From the NCBI RefSeq assembly GCF_035938995.1, contig NZ_DASZGI010000070.1, positions 13,286 through 77,285 on the forward strand: a stretch of 64,000 nt of DNA, in the 5' to 3' direction. The notes beneath the pieces are model-generated. The model was not told the origin of the DNA. It did no database searches and saw only the letters and a list, made by a program, of their open reading frames with translations. Of the stretch, positions 43,701-49,797 are shown piece after piece. How positions within the stretch are numbered: position 1 is the stretch's first letter; each line of letters opens with the position of its first letter. The DNA comes from DASZGI01 sp035938995. GTDB taxonomy: Bacteria; Actinomycetota; Actinomycetes; Streptomycetales; Catenulisporaceae. A program made the translations under genes and the position numbers.

Positions 43701-46485
43701 TTACGGCTACGACGCCTCGGGCAACCGCACCCAGGTCGGCGCGAACGTCTACACCTACGACGCGCGCGACGAACTGACCGGCGACGGCACGAATTCGTAC
43801 ACCTACTCCGCTCGCGGCACGCTCACTCAGCAATCCTCATCGTCTGCGGCCACCGCCTACAGCTCCGACGCCTTCGGCCAACAGATCACCGTCGGCCAGC
43901 AGTCGTACAGCTACGACGCGACCGGCCGGATGCTGAGCGACGCGGCCACCGGCGGCAGCACCCTGTCGTTCGCCTACAGCGGCGCGGGCAACATCCTGGC
44001 CTCCGACGGCGCCAGCACTTACACGTGGACGCCGGCCAACACGCTCGTGGGCATCGGCACGGCGGCCTCCGGCGGCGGCACCGTGGCGGGCAGCGGCGAG
44101 CTGGCCTACGTCGACCAGCACACTGACGTCGTCGGCGACTTCACGGCCACCGGCGCGGCCCTGGACGGCTCGACGACCTACGACCCGCTGGGCAACGTCA
44201 CCGCCACCAGCGGCCAGGCCGGCTCGCTCGGCTACCAGTCCGCGTGGACCGACAAGGCCACCGGCAAGGTCGACATGGGCTCGCGCTGGTACAGCCCGTC
44301 CACCGGCCAGTTCATGAACCGCGACACGATGGCGGTCAACCCGGCCCCGGACAGCGCGGCGGCCAACCCGTTCGCCTACGACGGCGGCAACCCGATGCTG
44401 GCCACCGACCCCACCGGCCACTGCTTCCTGGGCATCGCCTGCGGCATCCAGAACGACATCGGCAACTGGGCCTCGAGCGCGTGGAACGACACCACGAGCT
44501 TCGTGTCCACCGCCTGGAACGACACGACCAGCTTCGTCTCCTCGGCCTGGAACGACGCGGTCTCGGCGCTCGACAGCACCATCTCGTTCCTCGACAACGA
44601 GCTCAAGCAGCTCGAGGCGGAGACCACCCGCCTGCTCAACGAGGCGAGCAACTGGGTCAGCGACGCCTGGGACTGGTCCTCGCACCAGGTCTCCCATGCC
44701 TGGCATGCGACGACCTCCACGGTCAAACACTGGTACAGAGCGGCGGTCAACACCGGCAAGAAGGTGGTGCACACCGTCGCGGCCGACTACCACAAGGCCG
44801 TCAGCTACGCGAAGAAGGCCGTCGCGAGCACCGCGACGTTCGTTAAGAACCACGCCGCGACGATTGCCTCGATCGTGGTGGGCGCCGGGACGTTCATAGG
44901 CTGCGAAGGCCTGACTCTGGGCGTCGGCACCGTCGGGTGCGCCGCGCTCGCGGGCGCCGCGTCGAGCGGCGTGTCCTACCTGATGAGCTGCGGCAAGACG
45001 CAGCAGGGCTGTTCGCTCACCGGCGGTCTCGAGGCGGTCGGCGAGGGCGCGCTCGGCGGAGCAGTCGGCGGCGCGCTGGCCGGACCGCTGGGCGGCAAGC
45101 TCGCCAGCGAGGCCCTCAGCGGGATCCTGCCGGACGTCGCTACCAACGCCCTGGTCGGCGCCTATGCTGGCGGCGGAGCGGGAGCCATCACCGGAGCGGT
45201 CGGCTACGCGGCCTCCTGCGGCTCGAGCCAGGCCGGCTGCTCCTGGTCCGGCCTCGGCGGCGCGACCCTCGGCGGCGCGGAGCAGGGTGCGGCCATGGGC
45301 GGCATCGGAGGCGCCGGAGCCTCGCTCGTCGGCAGCGGCATCAGCGCACTGAGAGGCGACGAGCCGCAGGCTGGCACCGAGCCGGAATCGAGCCCGTCGT
45401 GCCACAGCTTCACCGGCGGGACCGAAGTCCTGATGGCCAGCGGTGCCAAGAAGCCGATCGACCAGGTCAAGGTGGGCGACAAGGTCGCGAACACCGTCCC
45501 CGGGCAGGCCGGCACCCAGGACAACACCGTCACCGGGGTGATCGTCACCAAGACCGACCACGACTTCGTGGACGTCAAGGTCAAGCCGGTCGCCGCCGGC
45601 ACGGCCGACGCGGCGGCGACATCGCCGAAGTCGAACACTCTGAAGAAGGCCGGGCTTGGCCTAGCCGCATCCCTCGCCGTCCTGGCGGGCGCCGCGACGA
45701 CGTCGACACACACGGGTGGCACCCCCGCGGACGCCGCGCAGGTCCAGGCGACTACCCCGGCCGGCGGCGAGAGCGGCGACGTCACCGAGGACGGCGGAAC
45801 GCTCACCACGACGTTCCTGCACCCCTTCTACGACGCCACGCAGGCCGCCTTCGTCGAGGCCCAGCACCTTCAGGTCGGCGACGAACTGCAGACCCCGACC
45901 GGCTCCGCGGTCGTCATCGGTCTGCACCTGTACCACGCGAACACGGTCACTTACGACCTGACCATCGGCGCCCTGCACACGTACTACGTCGTGGCCGGGG
46001 ACACGCCGGTCCTCGTGCACAACATGAACGAGGAGCAGTGCGCCGTTCCCGCACCGCAGGACGTGAATTGGCCGAACTTCAGAAGCACCAAGACGGCCGC
46101 CACACCCGACGAGGGCGCGACCTTTACGCTCTCGGGCTGGTCGAGTCGAATCTCCCGTGCCTTCACTCGGGTTTCCACGAACGTCACGGCCGGCCTGCGA
46201 AACATGTTCGGCATGGCGGCAAAGGGCAGCGGGAACGATCTGGGAGTAAACGGCCGATACTTCGACTCCCATGCCGAGCGTCAGGCGTACGCGCTCAATC
46301 CAGGCAGCCCGATCATTGTCACCCGAGACCCCTGCGCGGAATGCCAGCAGTTCTTCAGCTACGCATCCGTATATAATCAGGAATCGTATGTGATATCGAG
46401 TCCATCAGGTCGTTGGGCGTTCCATCCTACGGGGGACATGGAATTCATTCCCAACGTTCCTTACGCTCCGGAGCCACCAGGCTGA
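34702..46485 (+). CDS. Secreted Rhs/YD-repeat polymorphic toxin with Hint autoprotease and deaminase-fold tip
   Basis: This encodes 3,927 residues. A signal peptide with a very basic n-region (RRRARRRQR) ends near AGAA. In order it contains: a DNRLRE-like beta domain (about 367-550); a DUF6531-like segment with DVVRDYNSRDPRV (about 663-813); four LamG/concanavalin-like inserts (about 904-1140, 1197-1417, 1653-1863 and 2157-2367) among many YD repeats (YDxxGN); and the Rhs core end (GSRWYSPSTGQFMNRD...NPFAYDGGNPM, about 3160-3242). Amphipathic and glycine-rich helical stretches, a Hint domain (C3567 to HN3774) and a C-terminal toxin domain follow. The Rhs shell encloses the toxin, and Hint cleavage would free it. 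Export is by Sec; no type VI genes are seen. The toxin is probably used against competing bacteria. Confidence 0.95.
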   Translation: MRTGRTAASSHAIRRRARRRQRWAALIATVAVLWAGSMSTAGAAEKGFPPLHLPSLAQIVAWFQDPRWGALPEQTSGTAAGHSHSATTASTRAGGGAGHPAGQGEGQLPPYAPLAKLIKQGPSGNAQRGFDARTSKRVASKSSATSDYYQNADGTFTRKLSATPINYQDASGAWQPIQTSLVGATGGRWAEKANSLSVSFAGRSSDAALAQVALPGSESFGYALSGAAPVAGAVSGSTITYAGVQPATDLSLETTATGLRENLTLHSAAAGNTWTFPLHLNGMTAKQAADGSIQLVDAAGTTVGEIPAGYAYDSRINPVSGEPQSTHAIAYTLQAAPGGGQQLVVTLDKAWLDDPARQFPVTLDPSTTLSVGNISTYVETTAADVGDHSMEPTIRIGSWNSGTNEANAFLRFPNGGLDYSGTTVTAASLSLYDVWASTCTAERFDVAPVTQPWVASQLTTYPGPSYGASIGNLTPSVPAGCANSGGDLSKGNWVTVPLATATLTNWAKNGASDYGLALYAATNDSLHWKQFDSMNSDWAPYLSLTYTTYLLPSISYQYPGNGASAGTLTPILSAEGSIDPNEEPAQSLKYDFQITDASGTKLADSGAIAASDWTVPAGKLAWGKSYYWTVQAYDGTNYSVNNAWNSLTTTVPQPAITSSLSQNSDGHGFDGAIGNYTTSATDAQVAVVGPTLDVVRDYNSRDPRVTGAFGAAWSSVFDSRASERYDSTGAVQSVVVTYPDGSEIGYGKNSNGTFSPPQGRFATFKSVTGGYSLTDKNDTTYTFTQSLGSGNYGITAISDALGRAVNFAWTSGEITTMTSVASSRALHLTWSTPAGATVAHVQTVATDPVTPGQTATALTWTYGYSGDQLTSACPPGTTTACTKYAYQGGSSYQTQILDEGATNYWPLSEASGTTANDAVLANEGADNATYANVTLGQAGPFTGGSGTAAQFNGTSSLLTLPSLHMGTGPSFTYSLWFKTTTANGVLVSASDNPLQATSTFGNFVPALYVGSDGKLNGLFWQNTQPTPIVSSAAVTDGKWHHVVFSSAPNLQTMWLDDKQVGTQPGWAALGDTAIAPWLLQYTYVGSGYLGYTWPDQPHPNSSTVYATYFNGTIAGVSYYNRPLTTADVGGQYSAATHAATLMTGITRPSTKAYAAVQYNAATNTVTQVTDENGGVWKLAPPTVAGSSQVFRSAVLGAKPRDYYRLGDGSGTTNPANEVHGVAAAYNAATLGVAGPFSDETAASLNGTSSYVSLAYGLLGNPTQSLGIWFKTSSANGVLVGTNGVPVTNSGSAGFDPLLYVGNDGKLAAEAWTGDAYTPIYSKSAVDDGKWHYAVISVAGTTQTLYVDGTSQATKSGTVNMTGALYDYIGAGWMGGTWPDDSLSGKTSAVQYFNGSVGEVASYPTALSGDQVAAQYGAARGSQGLLPVETVVTTDPGGKTVTDRYDVANNYRKISETDGLGNTTSYGYDTSGYLYTTTDPNGNVTTTGHDVRGNIVSQTTCQNQATNVCSTAYYTYYPDDTTAQLTTADPRNDVMLTARDGRSASATDNTYETTYTYDTKGDKTAVTTPAVPGFPGGRTTTITYSDGTSAFPAVDTGAVPAGLPVKTVSPSGAVNTVAYFHDGDVAQTVNAEDLATTFTYDGIGRVAAKTVSPRQTAGWWPLTQTTGTSVTDSSGSGNTATATNMTWTGTAGAFNGSSSYMQLPSGLVAASPMVSISLWFDTTATTAGTLFSTDHDLPTNTTPGPGAMPVLYVGSDGKLHGHLWDTTVAGIVSAGAVNDGKWHHVVLSGAGTSQALYLDGALVGSLSNQVQNLDPYELVGAGVYNNDGWPAAPNGDTWNYFNGQIANVQLYQRALSAAEAASLHTAGQGGTAIANPTPAAQVTSFQYDGQDRVTQQTDPAVTDRVTGAVHTSVTANTYDPDGDLTQQVVSDSTGGDASRTTSSTYNQYDQVQTSTDADNNQTSFTYDAYGNKQTQTDPDSTATSWTYDANGHELTQAITNYTGSPLNPQTATTMTEWSKAYDPAGRIASVTDAMGNVSKYTYFDDNQVATVTKTDPAGKNAYVEESDTYDAAGNQITKTTDNGATVEDVAVDAADRTVDTTFDPSGVDRTTTYSYTPDDQVATQTQTDPTGATEVTAATYDGMGQPTSQSTYQDGAGHPTGWWPLTQAGGTNVTDASGTGDTATATGVTWTGSSASFPGTAGQQIATNGPVLNTAGSFTVSAWADLSSVGSTFQDLVSQDSKNNSGFELQYDTADSAWAFSRSSADTTSPSVIKAHGTTKPTAGTWYHLVGTYNASTGAMTLYVNGAAAGSATDTTPYAANGPLVMGRGQFVAAPTALLDGQVSNVQAYPRVLSAAEISTLYTAGHNGGTTASSSWITTSRTYDQRGLPLTSTDANNNTTDYTYDEAGHLAVTTDPAVAVETNGGTPVQEHPTTVTGYNTFGEPVENQDADGNVVTTVYDANGNKVSQTRPNYTPPGSTTPITATTVWNYTKLNQVESITDPLTHAASYVYDQLGDTVQTTDPNTGVTDQTYDLNGQLLSTTDPTGAQTQATYDWMGRQQTATVLDRYPTATTSTTTYSYAASAANPDGAFLASSTSQDGAATSFTYDNVGEQTAVKDPAGNTTSTSYDFLGRTAAVTAPDSTSTSTSYDAIGDVVQRQQKDATGAVLATTSSTYDGMGQVLSTTDARGNTSNFLYDATGALTQEIQPVTATTSITTSFGYDANGNRTRYTDGRGNAWIYTYNPWNLQESVIEPETSTDNTAALSTFTTAYDADGRAATQTQPGGVTLTFGYDNEGNVLNESGAGADAATATRSFTYDGDGKVLTAATTTAGTQGSAGYQAASSNTFTYNDRGELLTTSGAAGSSTFAYNGDGLMTSRQDAAGTTSYGYSTSDQLSTVTDAATGVASAYSYNKLDQVSQIQYGTGGDLRNYTYNSLHELTGDTLTNSAGTTTIASIGYGYDPNGNLTSKTTTGFDGASANSYTYDFANRLTSWMSGTTTTDYGYDASGNRTQVGANVYTYDARDELTGDGTNSYTYSARGTLTQQSSSSAATAYSSDAFGQQITVGQQSYSYDATGRMLSDAATGGSTLSFAYSGAGNILASDGASTYTWTPANTLVGIGTAASGGGTVAGSGELAYVDQHTDVVGDFTATGAALDGSTTYDPLGNVTATSGQAGSLGYQSAWTDKATGKVDMGSRWYSPSTGQFMNRDTMAVNPAPDSAAANPFAYDGGNPMLATDPTGHCFLGIACGIQNDIGNWASSAWNDTTSFVSTAWNDTTSFVSSAWNDAVSALDSTISFLDNELKQLEAETTRLLNEASNWVSDAWDWSSHQVSHAWHATTSTVKHWYRAAVNTGKKVVHTVAADYHKAVSYAKKAVASTATFVKNHAATIASIVVGAGTFIGCEGLTLGVGTVGCAALAGAASSGVSYLMSCGKTQQGCSLTGGLEAVGEGALGGAVGGALAGPLGGKLASEALSGILPDVATNALVGAYAGGGAGAITGAVGYAASCGSSQAGCSWSGLGGATLGGAEQGAAMGGIGGAGASLVGSGISALRGDEPQAGTEPESSPSCHSFTGGTEVLMASGAKKPIDQVKVGDKVANTVPGQAGTQDNTVTGVIVTKTDHDFVDVKVKPVAAGTADAAATSPKSNTLKKAGLGLAASLAVLAGAATTSTHTGGTPADAAQVQATTPAGGESGDVTEDGGTLTTTFLHPFYDATQAAFVEAQHLQVGDELQTPTGSAVVIGLHLYHANTVTYDLTIGALHTYYVVAGDTPVLVHNMNEEQCAVPAPQDVNWPNFRSTKTAATPDEGATFTLSGWSSRISRAFTRVSTNVTAGLRNMFGMAAKGSGNDLGVNGRYFDSHAERQAYALNPGSPIIVTRDPCAECQQFFSYASVYNQESYVISSPSGRWAFHPTGDMEFIPNVPYAPEPPG
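45400..46485 (+). other. Hint (intein-like) autoprotease followed by deaminase-fold toxin domain
   Basis: The Hint domain starts with Cys3567 (SCHSFTGGTEVLMASG), has KPIDQVKVGD and TTTFLHPFYD blocks and ends in VLVHN (N3774). The next residue is Met, so cleavage is possible but splicing is not. About 65 residues inserted in the domain include a hydrophobic stretch (AGLGLAASLAVLAGAAT, about 3649-3667). The roughly 150-residue tip has HAE (H3857, E3859) and PCxxC (C3878, C3881), the zinc-binding and catalytic signature of cytidine-deaminase-fold toxins. It is probably a nucleic-acid or nucleotide deaminase; the exact subfamily is not resolved. The tip is visibly less GC-rich than the Rhs shell. 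Confidence 0.8.
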
Positions 46486-46492
46486 GCCCGAC

Positions 46493-46541
46493 GGTAGCCG
46501 GCTGGGCGGACGCTTCGCGCGCCTCCGCTCAGCCAGCTACC
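46493..46541 (+). terminator. Terminator/attenuator-like hairpin between toxin and Sel1 gene
   Basis: Eighteen-base arms (46493-46510 and 46524-46541) with two mismatches enclose a 13-base loop, starting 7 bases after the toxin stop and ending 38 bases before the next ATG. There is no T tract. It may limit read-through from the very long toxin gene into the immunity gene, which would then rely on its own promoter. Confidence 0.55.
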
Positions 46542-46579
46542 ATGACGGGACACTGATTTCGCAGAACAGAGGCGTACTG

Positions 46580-47368
46580 ATGCCCACCGAGCAAGACCCT
46601 CCGGTCACTGCCAAGCAGGCTGCGCGTGAGCTCCTGGAGAACAACTCGGCTGGGGAGCGAGTCGGCTCACGCGACATACGTCACCTGAAGTCCGCTCTGA
46701 CCGACCAGGCCCGACAGGGCGACGTTGACGCACAGAACCTCCTTGGCGCGATCGAACTCGAGATCGAGCAGAAGCCGAAGAGCGCGCGCCAGTGGTTCGA
46801 AATGTCTGCCGCCAAAGGGGACCCTGCCGGGCAGCGGAGCCTTGGGCATCTCTATGCAAACGGGCTGGGCGTAAAGGCTGACGTCGCCAAAGCGGTGGAG
46901 CTGTTTCGTGAAGCGTCTGCTGGCGGGGACCCTTTCGCCATGTACAACCTCGCCGCTGCGAACATCAGGGCAAAGGGTGCCTACTGTACCTTTGATGAAA
47001 CACTATCGCTCTTGGAATCTGCTGCCGAGGGCGGAGTCGTCGAGTCGGCGGCAAAACTGGGTGATCTCCTGGCGGGCGTCGGCCGAAACGCTGAGGCAAT
47101 CGACTGGTACGTAAAGGCCGCGTCTCGCGGCCACACCGGCGCGATGGACGTAGCCGCTTGCTGGTTCCGCGACGGTACGGCAGGCCAGTCCGATCCTGTT
47201 CAAGCCGTACGGTGGTTTCTCGCCATGCTCAACAGTGGTAACGGCGATGGTGTTCATGAGGCTATCCAGGTGGCAAAAAGCATGAACCCGGAGCAAATCC
47301 GGGAAGCCGCACGGCTTGCCGGAAGAGTCGGGGACGGTGAAGCCATTATCGCGACAATTTCGCGGTAG
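46580..47368 (+). CDS. Sel1-repeat protein, candidate immunity protein for the deaminase toxin
   Basis: This encodes 262 residues from ATG at 46580, with AGAGG 7 bases upstream. Several Sel1/TPR-like repeats are visible (DVDAQNLLGAIELE, DPAGQRSLGHLYANGLGV, DPFAMYNLAAANI, VESAAKLGDLLAGVG, HTGAMDVAACWFRDG). There is no signal peptide, so it is cytosolic. Sel1 proteins form superhelical scaffolds and occur repeatedly beside toxin genes. Its position directly after the toxin tip and its AT-richer composition, shared with that tip, suggest it is the cognate immunity protein acquired with it. Direct inhibition of the deaminase is inference. Confidence 0.85.
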   Translation: MPTEQDPPVTAKQAARELLENNSAGERVGSRDIRHLKSALTDQARQGDVDAQNLLGAIELEIEQKPKSARQWFEMSAAKGDPAGQRSLGHLYANGLGVKADVAKAVELFREASAGGDPFAMYNLAAANIRAKGAYCTFDETLSLLESAAEGGVVESAAKLGDLLAGVGRNAEAIDWYVKAASRGHTGAMDVAACWFRDGTAGQSDPVQAVRWFLAMLNSGNGDGVHEAIQVAKSMNPEQIREAARLAGRVGDGEAIIATISR

Positions 47369-47543
47369 TGTGCGGGAAATTCGTTTCAATTACTTTTCTG
47401 CTGAATTGCCATAAAACGGACCTCCGCGCGCTGATGTGCGTTCCCGTTGCCTTCCTAAGAGCTGAGACGTTCCGCTGTTGCCTGCGCCGTCGTCGGCCCG
47501 TGCTCCCCCGAAGAGCGGGCCGACGCCCGGAAATGTCCGCGGC

Positions 47544-47585
47544 TCGGATCATGTGGCCAGGCCAGGTCTCGGCCACATGATCCGA
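47544..47585 (-). terminator. Perfect 15-base-arm terminator hairpin after the peroxidase gene
   Basis: Arms 47544-47558 and 47571-47585 are perfectly complementary and enclose a 12-base loop. The hairpin begins 13 bases beyond the stop of the minus-strand peroxidase-like gene. It can also fold on the plus strand, downstream of the Sel1 gene. No T tract is present. Confidence 0.7.
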
Positions 47586-47598
47586 ACCTCGCCAGCTC

Positions 47599-49302
47599 CT
47601 ACATCGTTCGGCTGGCGCGGGCCGTGGTCGATGCCTTTGCGGAGTCGGTGTATTCGACCAGCGGGAAGGCTCGCCTGGGCCGGGGCGGGACCAGGAAGTT
47701 CTGCCGCCGGGTGGCGGTGATGAAGCGCTCGAGGCCGTTGTCGTCGGGGTCGATCTTGTATTGGACCTGCAGGTCCTGGGCGGCGACATTGGTGCGCATC
47801 TGGCGGAAGAACTCGGCGGTCGGGATGAAGATCGCGAACTGCAGCTTGGGTTGCTGGCTGCCGGCCGGGATGTCGTTGCCGCCGGGGAAGTCCTGGAAGG
47901 CGGGCACGTCCATGGTGGAGAAGCCGGGTCCGTCCATGCGGATGTGGATCGGGGTGCCGTCCGCGGCGCGGGACGAACGCTGCAGCCCGGCGTTGTGGCC
48001 GATGCGGCCGAGGCCGGTGAAGGTCTCGGTCTGCTGCGCGCTGGCCGGGTCGTTGGGATTGAATGTGCCGCCGGCGTCCTGGGCGCCCAAGGCGGCGTCG
48101 TCCGGGCCCTGGAAGCGGTTGTTGATGAACGCCGGGCAGCCGCCGTTGGTGAACGGATCGCCGGCGTTGAACGGGGCCGGCAGTCCGTTGGGAGTGCCGA
48201 TCTGGTTGGCCCGGAACGCGTACATCATGCGCTCGGCGGCATCCTCGCCGTCGGAGTGGCGCGGGTCCTGGTTGGGCGTGGCGTAGAACTGGAACAGGTC
48301 TTCGATGACGTGCGAGAAGTGCATGATCGAGCCCTGACCGAAGTAGTCGCCCTGGGTCGCCGTGGTCAACGTCGCCGACGAGTTGCCGGCGAAGGTGCAG
48401 ATCTGCGCTGGGCCCGCCGCGTTGGTCTGCTGGTCCAGGAATCCCATCCACATCGGCGAATCGGGGTTGACGCGCGGGGCGAACTCGAAGCCGTTCTGGT
48501 CGGCCAACTGCCTGGGCAGGCCGCGTTGCACGAACTGCACGCGGGTGGTGCCGAACCGCATCAGACCATTCCACTGCGGCGACTGGATGCCGCAACCGTG
48601 CAGGCTGCAGGAGCCCTTGAGCCAGGCCAGCACGTCGTTGAGGTTGCGGAGCGAGTCGCTGCGCATGTGGAACACCATGTCGTTGTTCTCGATCACGAGA
48701 TTGACGTTGAACCGGTCCTTGGTGACGTTCGGCACCGGCGCGCCGGGTCCGCCGACCAGGCCACCGACCACGTCGGTCGGCATGGGGACGGCCTCGGCCA
48801 GCACGTTGGTGGTTCCGTCGGGGTTCTGGCCGTCGAGGATCTGCGGCATGAACTCCTGCACGAGCGGTCCGTTGATCCCGCAGGGAAGCTTGTTGAAGTA
48901 GGGCACGCCGTAGGAGGTGAACACGAAGATGCCCGACGGGCTGAAGTCGTAGAACTCCTCGATCTGGTTGAGCGCGTTGTCGAGGGTCAGCTGGTCGTCC
49001 GGGGTCGGACAGCGGGTGAGCTTGGCCGGGACGAAGTAGGAGAACACCGGGCCGAACTGGGCGGTGACGTTCCCGGCTCCGTCGTTGAGGGTCACCGGCG
49101 GGGCGATGAAGTTCCCGATGTCGAACTGGATGATCGGGAACGGTCCCGCATTCGTGTTCGCGGTCGCCGCCGCCAAAGCCCTGGCCGGCGTGAAGGCCGC
49201 CGACTCGATGAACGCCAGCTGGGCCGCGGCCGCGACGCCGAATCCGGCCTTGAGCGCGTTACGCCGACTGATCTGATGGTTCTTGAAATCGTTGAGCGCC
49301 AT
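47599..49302 (-). CDS. Tat-exported Dyp-type peroxidase-like protein
   Basis: This encodes 567 residues from ATG at 49302, chosen over an upstream in-frame start because GGGAG lies 6 bases before it and the Tat signal then sits at the N-terminus (ISRRNALKAGFGVAAAA, cut near ALAAA). The mature protein has IMHFSHVIEDLFQFY, a plausible heme-ligand His region, and a C-terminal LERFITATRRQNFLVPPRP segment. It resembles secreted proteins distantly related to dye-decolourising peroxidases (DUF7405-like, from memory). Heme binding and Tat export of a folded protein fit together. The substrate is unknown and the catalytic assignment is tentative. It appears to be a single-gene unit with its own terminator. 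Confidence 0.75.
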   Translation of the reverse strand: MALNDFKNHQISRRNALKAGFGVAAAAQLAFIESAAFTPARALAAATANTNAGPFPIIQFDIGNFIAPPVTLNDGAGNVTAQFGPVFSYFVPAKLTRCPTPDDQLTLDNALNQIEEFYDFSPSGIFVFTSYGVPYFNKLPCGINGPLVQEFMPQILDGQNPDGTTNVLAEAVPMPTDVVGGLVGGPGAPVPNVTKDRFNVNLVIENNDMVFHMRSDSLRNLNDVLAWLKGSCSLHGCGIQSPQWNGLMRFGTTRVQFVQRGLPRQLADQNGFEFAPRVNPDSPMWMGFLDQQTNAAGPAQICTFAGNSSATLTTATQGDYFGQGSIMHFSHVIEDLFQFYATPNQDPRHSDGEDAAERMMYAFRANQIGTPNGLPAPFNAGDPFTNGGCPAFINNRFQGPDDAALGAQDAGGTFNPNDPASAQQTETFTGLGRIGHNAGLQRSSRAADGTPIHIRMDGPGFSTMDVPAFQDFPGGNDIPAGSQQPKLQFAIFIPTAEFFRQMRTNVAAQDLQVQYKIDPDDNGLERFITATRRQNFLVPPRPRRAFPLVEYTDSAKASTTARASRTM

Positions 49303-49797
49303 GCGTACTCCCGGAGGCGGATGGGAAGGCGTGTGCGGTCGCCTCGTCAGGCCGCGCAAGCTCCGCCGATCGCACGTCTTAGAACTTTGATAAAAGTTCT
49401 GGTGGTCGAGGGCACCGTAAGCGTCGGCCCCGACGGTGGGCCAGTGACGAGATTCCCCTAATGGATGTCTGACGTCGCAGGAGCCTGATGGGAGCGGCGG
49501 CGCCCGGGAAGAGAACCTCGGAGATCGTGCGGGCGCTGACCGGCACCGCGCTCTGGCGCGGGCGGCGGCCCTCCTGAGATCGCGTCAACCGAATCCGTGG
49601 CGCAATGTCTCAGCCGGCGGAGTAAGCACCCTGTGGTGCTCGTCTCGGCGAACAGTGCGAACGCCGTTTGGCGCTCGGGGAGTCATCGCAGTCGGGGAGA
49701 TCCGCAATCGTGAAGCCCAGCGGAATCTATAAGAACGTGTACAAGCGGCGTCACCGTTGCAGCTGACCGGCCCACCAGTTGCGGTCGGGATGGGCCG
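49303..49797. other. Intergenic region between the peroxidase and dienelactone hydrolase genes
   Basis: There are about 495 bases with no convincing gene. It holds the upstream region of the peroxidase gene, including an AT-rich palindrome at 49381-49400. A 9-base inverted repeat with a long loop lies near the end of the hydrolase gene (49749-49757 with 49800-49808). I see nothing else recognisable. Confidence 0.5.
49381..49400. promoter_or_regulatory. Palindromic operator candidate upstream of the peroxidase gene
   Basis: Perfect 8-base arms, AGAACTTT and AAAGTTCT, flank GATA. The site is strikingly AT-rich for this region and lies 78 bases upstream of the peroxidase ATG. Its position suits a redox- or metal-responsive regulator, but no regulator gene lies beside it. 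Confidence 0.5.

Noticed and set aside
39985..43833. Long minus-strand frame (about 1,280 codons) opposite the Rhs gene
   Set aside because: Low-complexity Arg/Val/Gly translation with no start signals; an antisense artefact of high GC.
43837..45561. Minus-strand frame of about 570 codons opposite the end of the Rhs shell
   Set aside because: Antisense to well-defined Rhs core and Hint sequences; no domain or ribosome-binding site.
45400..46022. Full splicing intein in the Rhs protein
   Set aside because: The residue after the terminal Asn is Met rather than Cys, Ser or Thr, and no homing-endonuclease motifs are seen. It is a cleavage-only Hint domain.
47761..49461. Plus-strand frame of about 560 codons opposite the peroxidase-like gene
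   Set aside because: Antisense artefact. The minus-strand gene has a Tat signal, a start site and a terminator.
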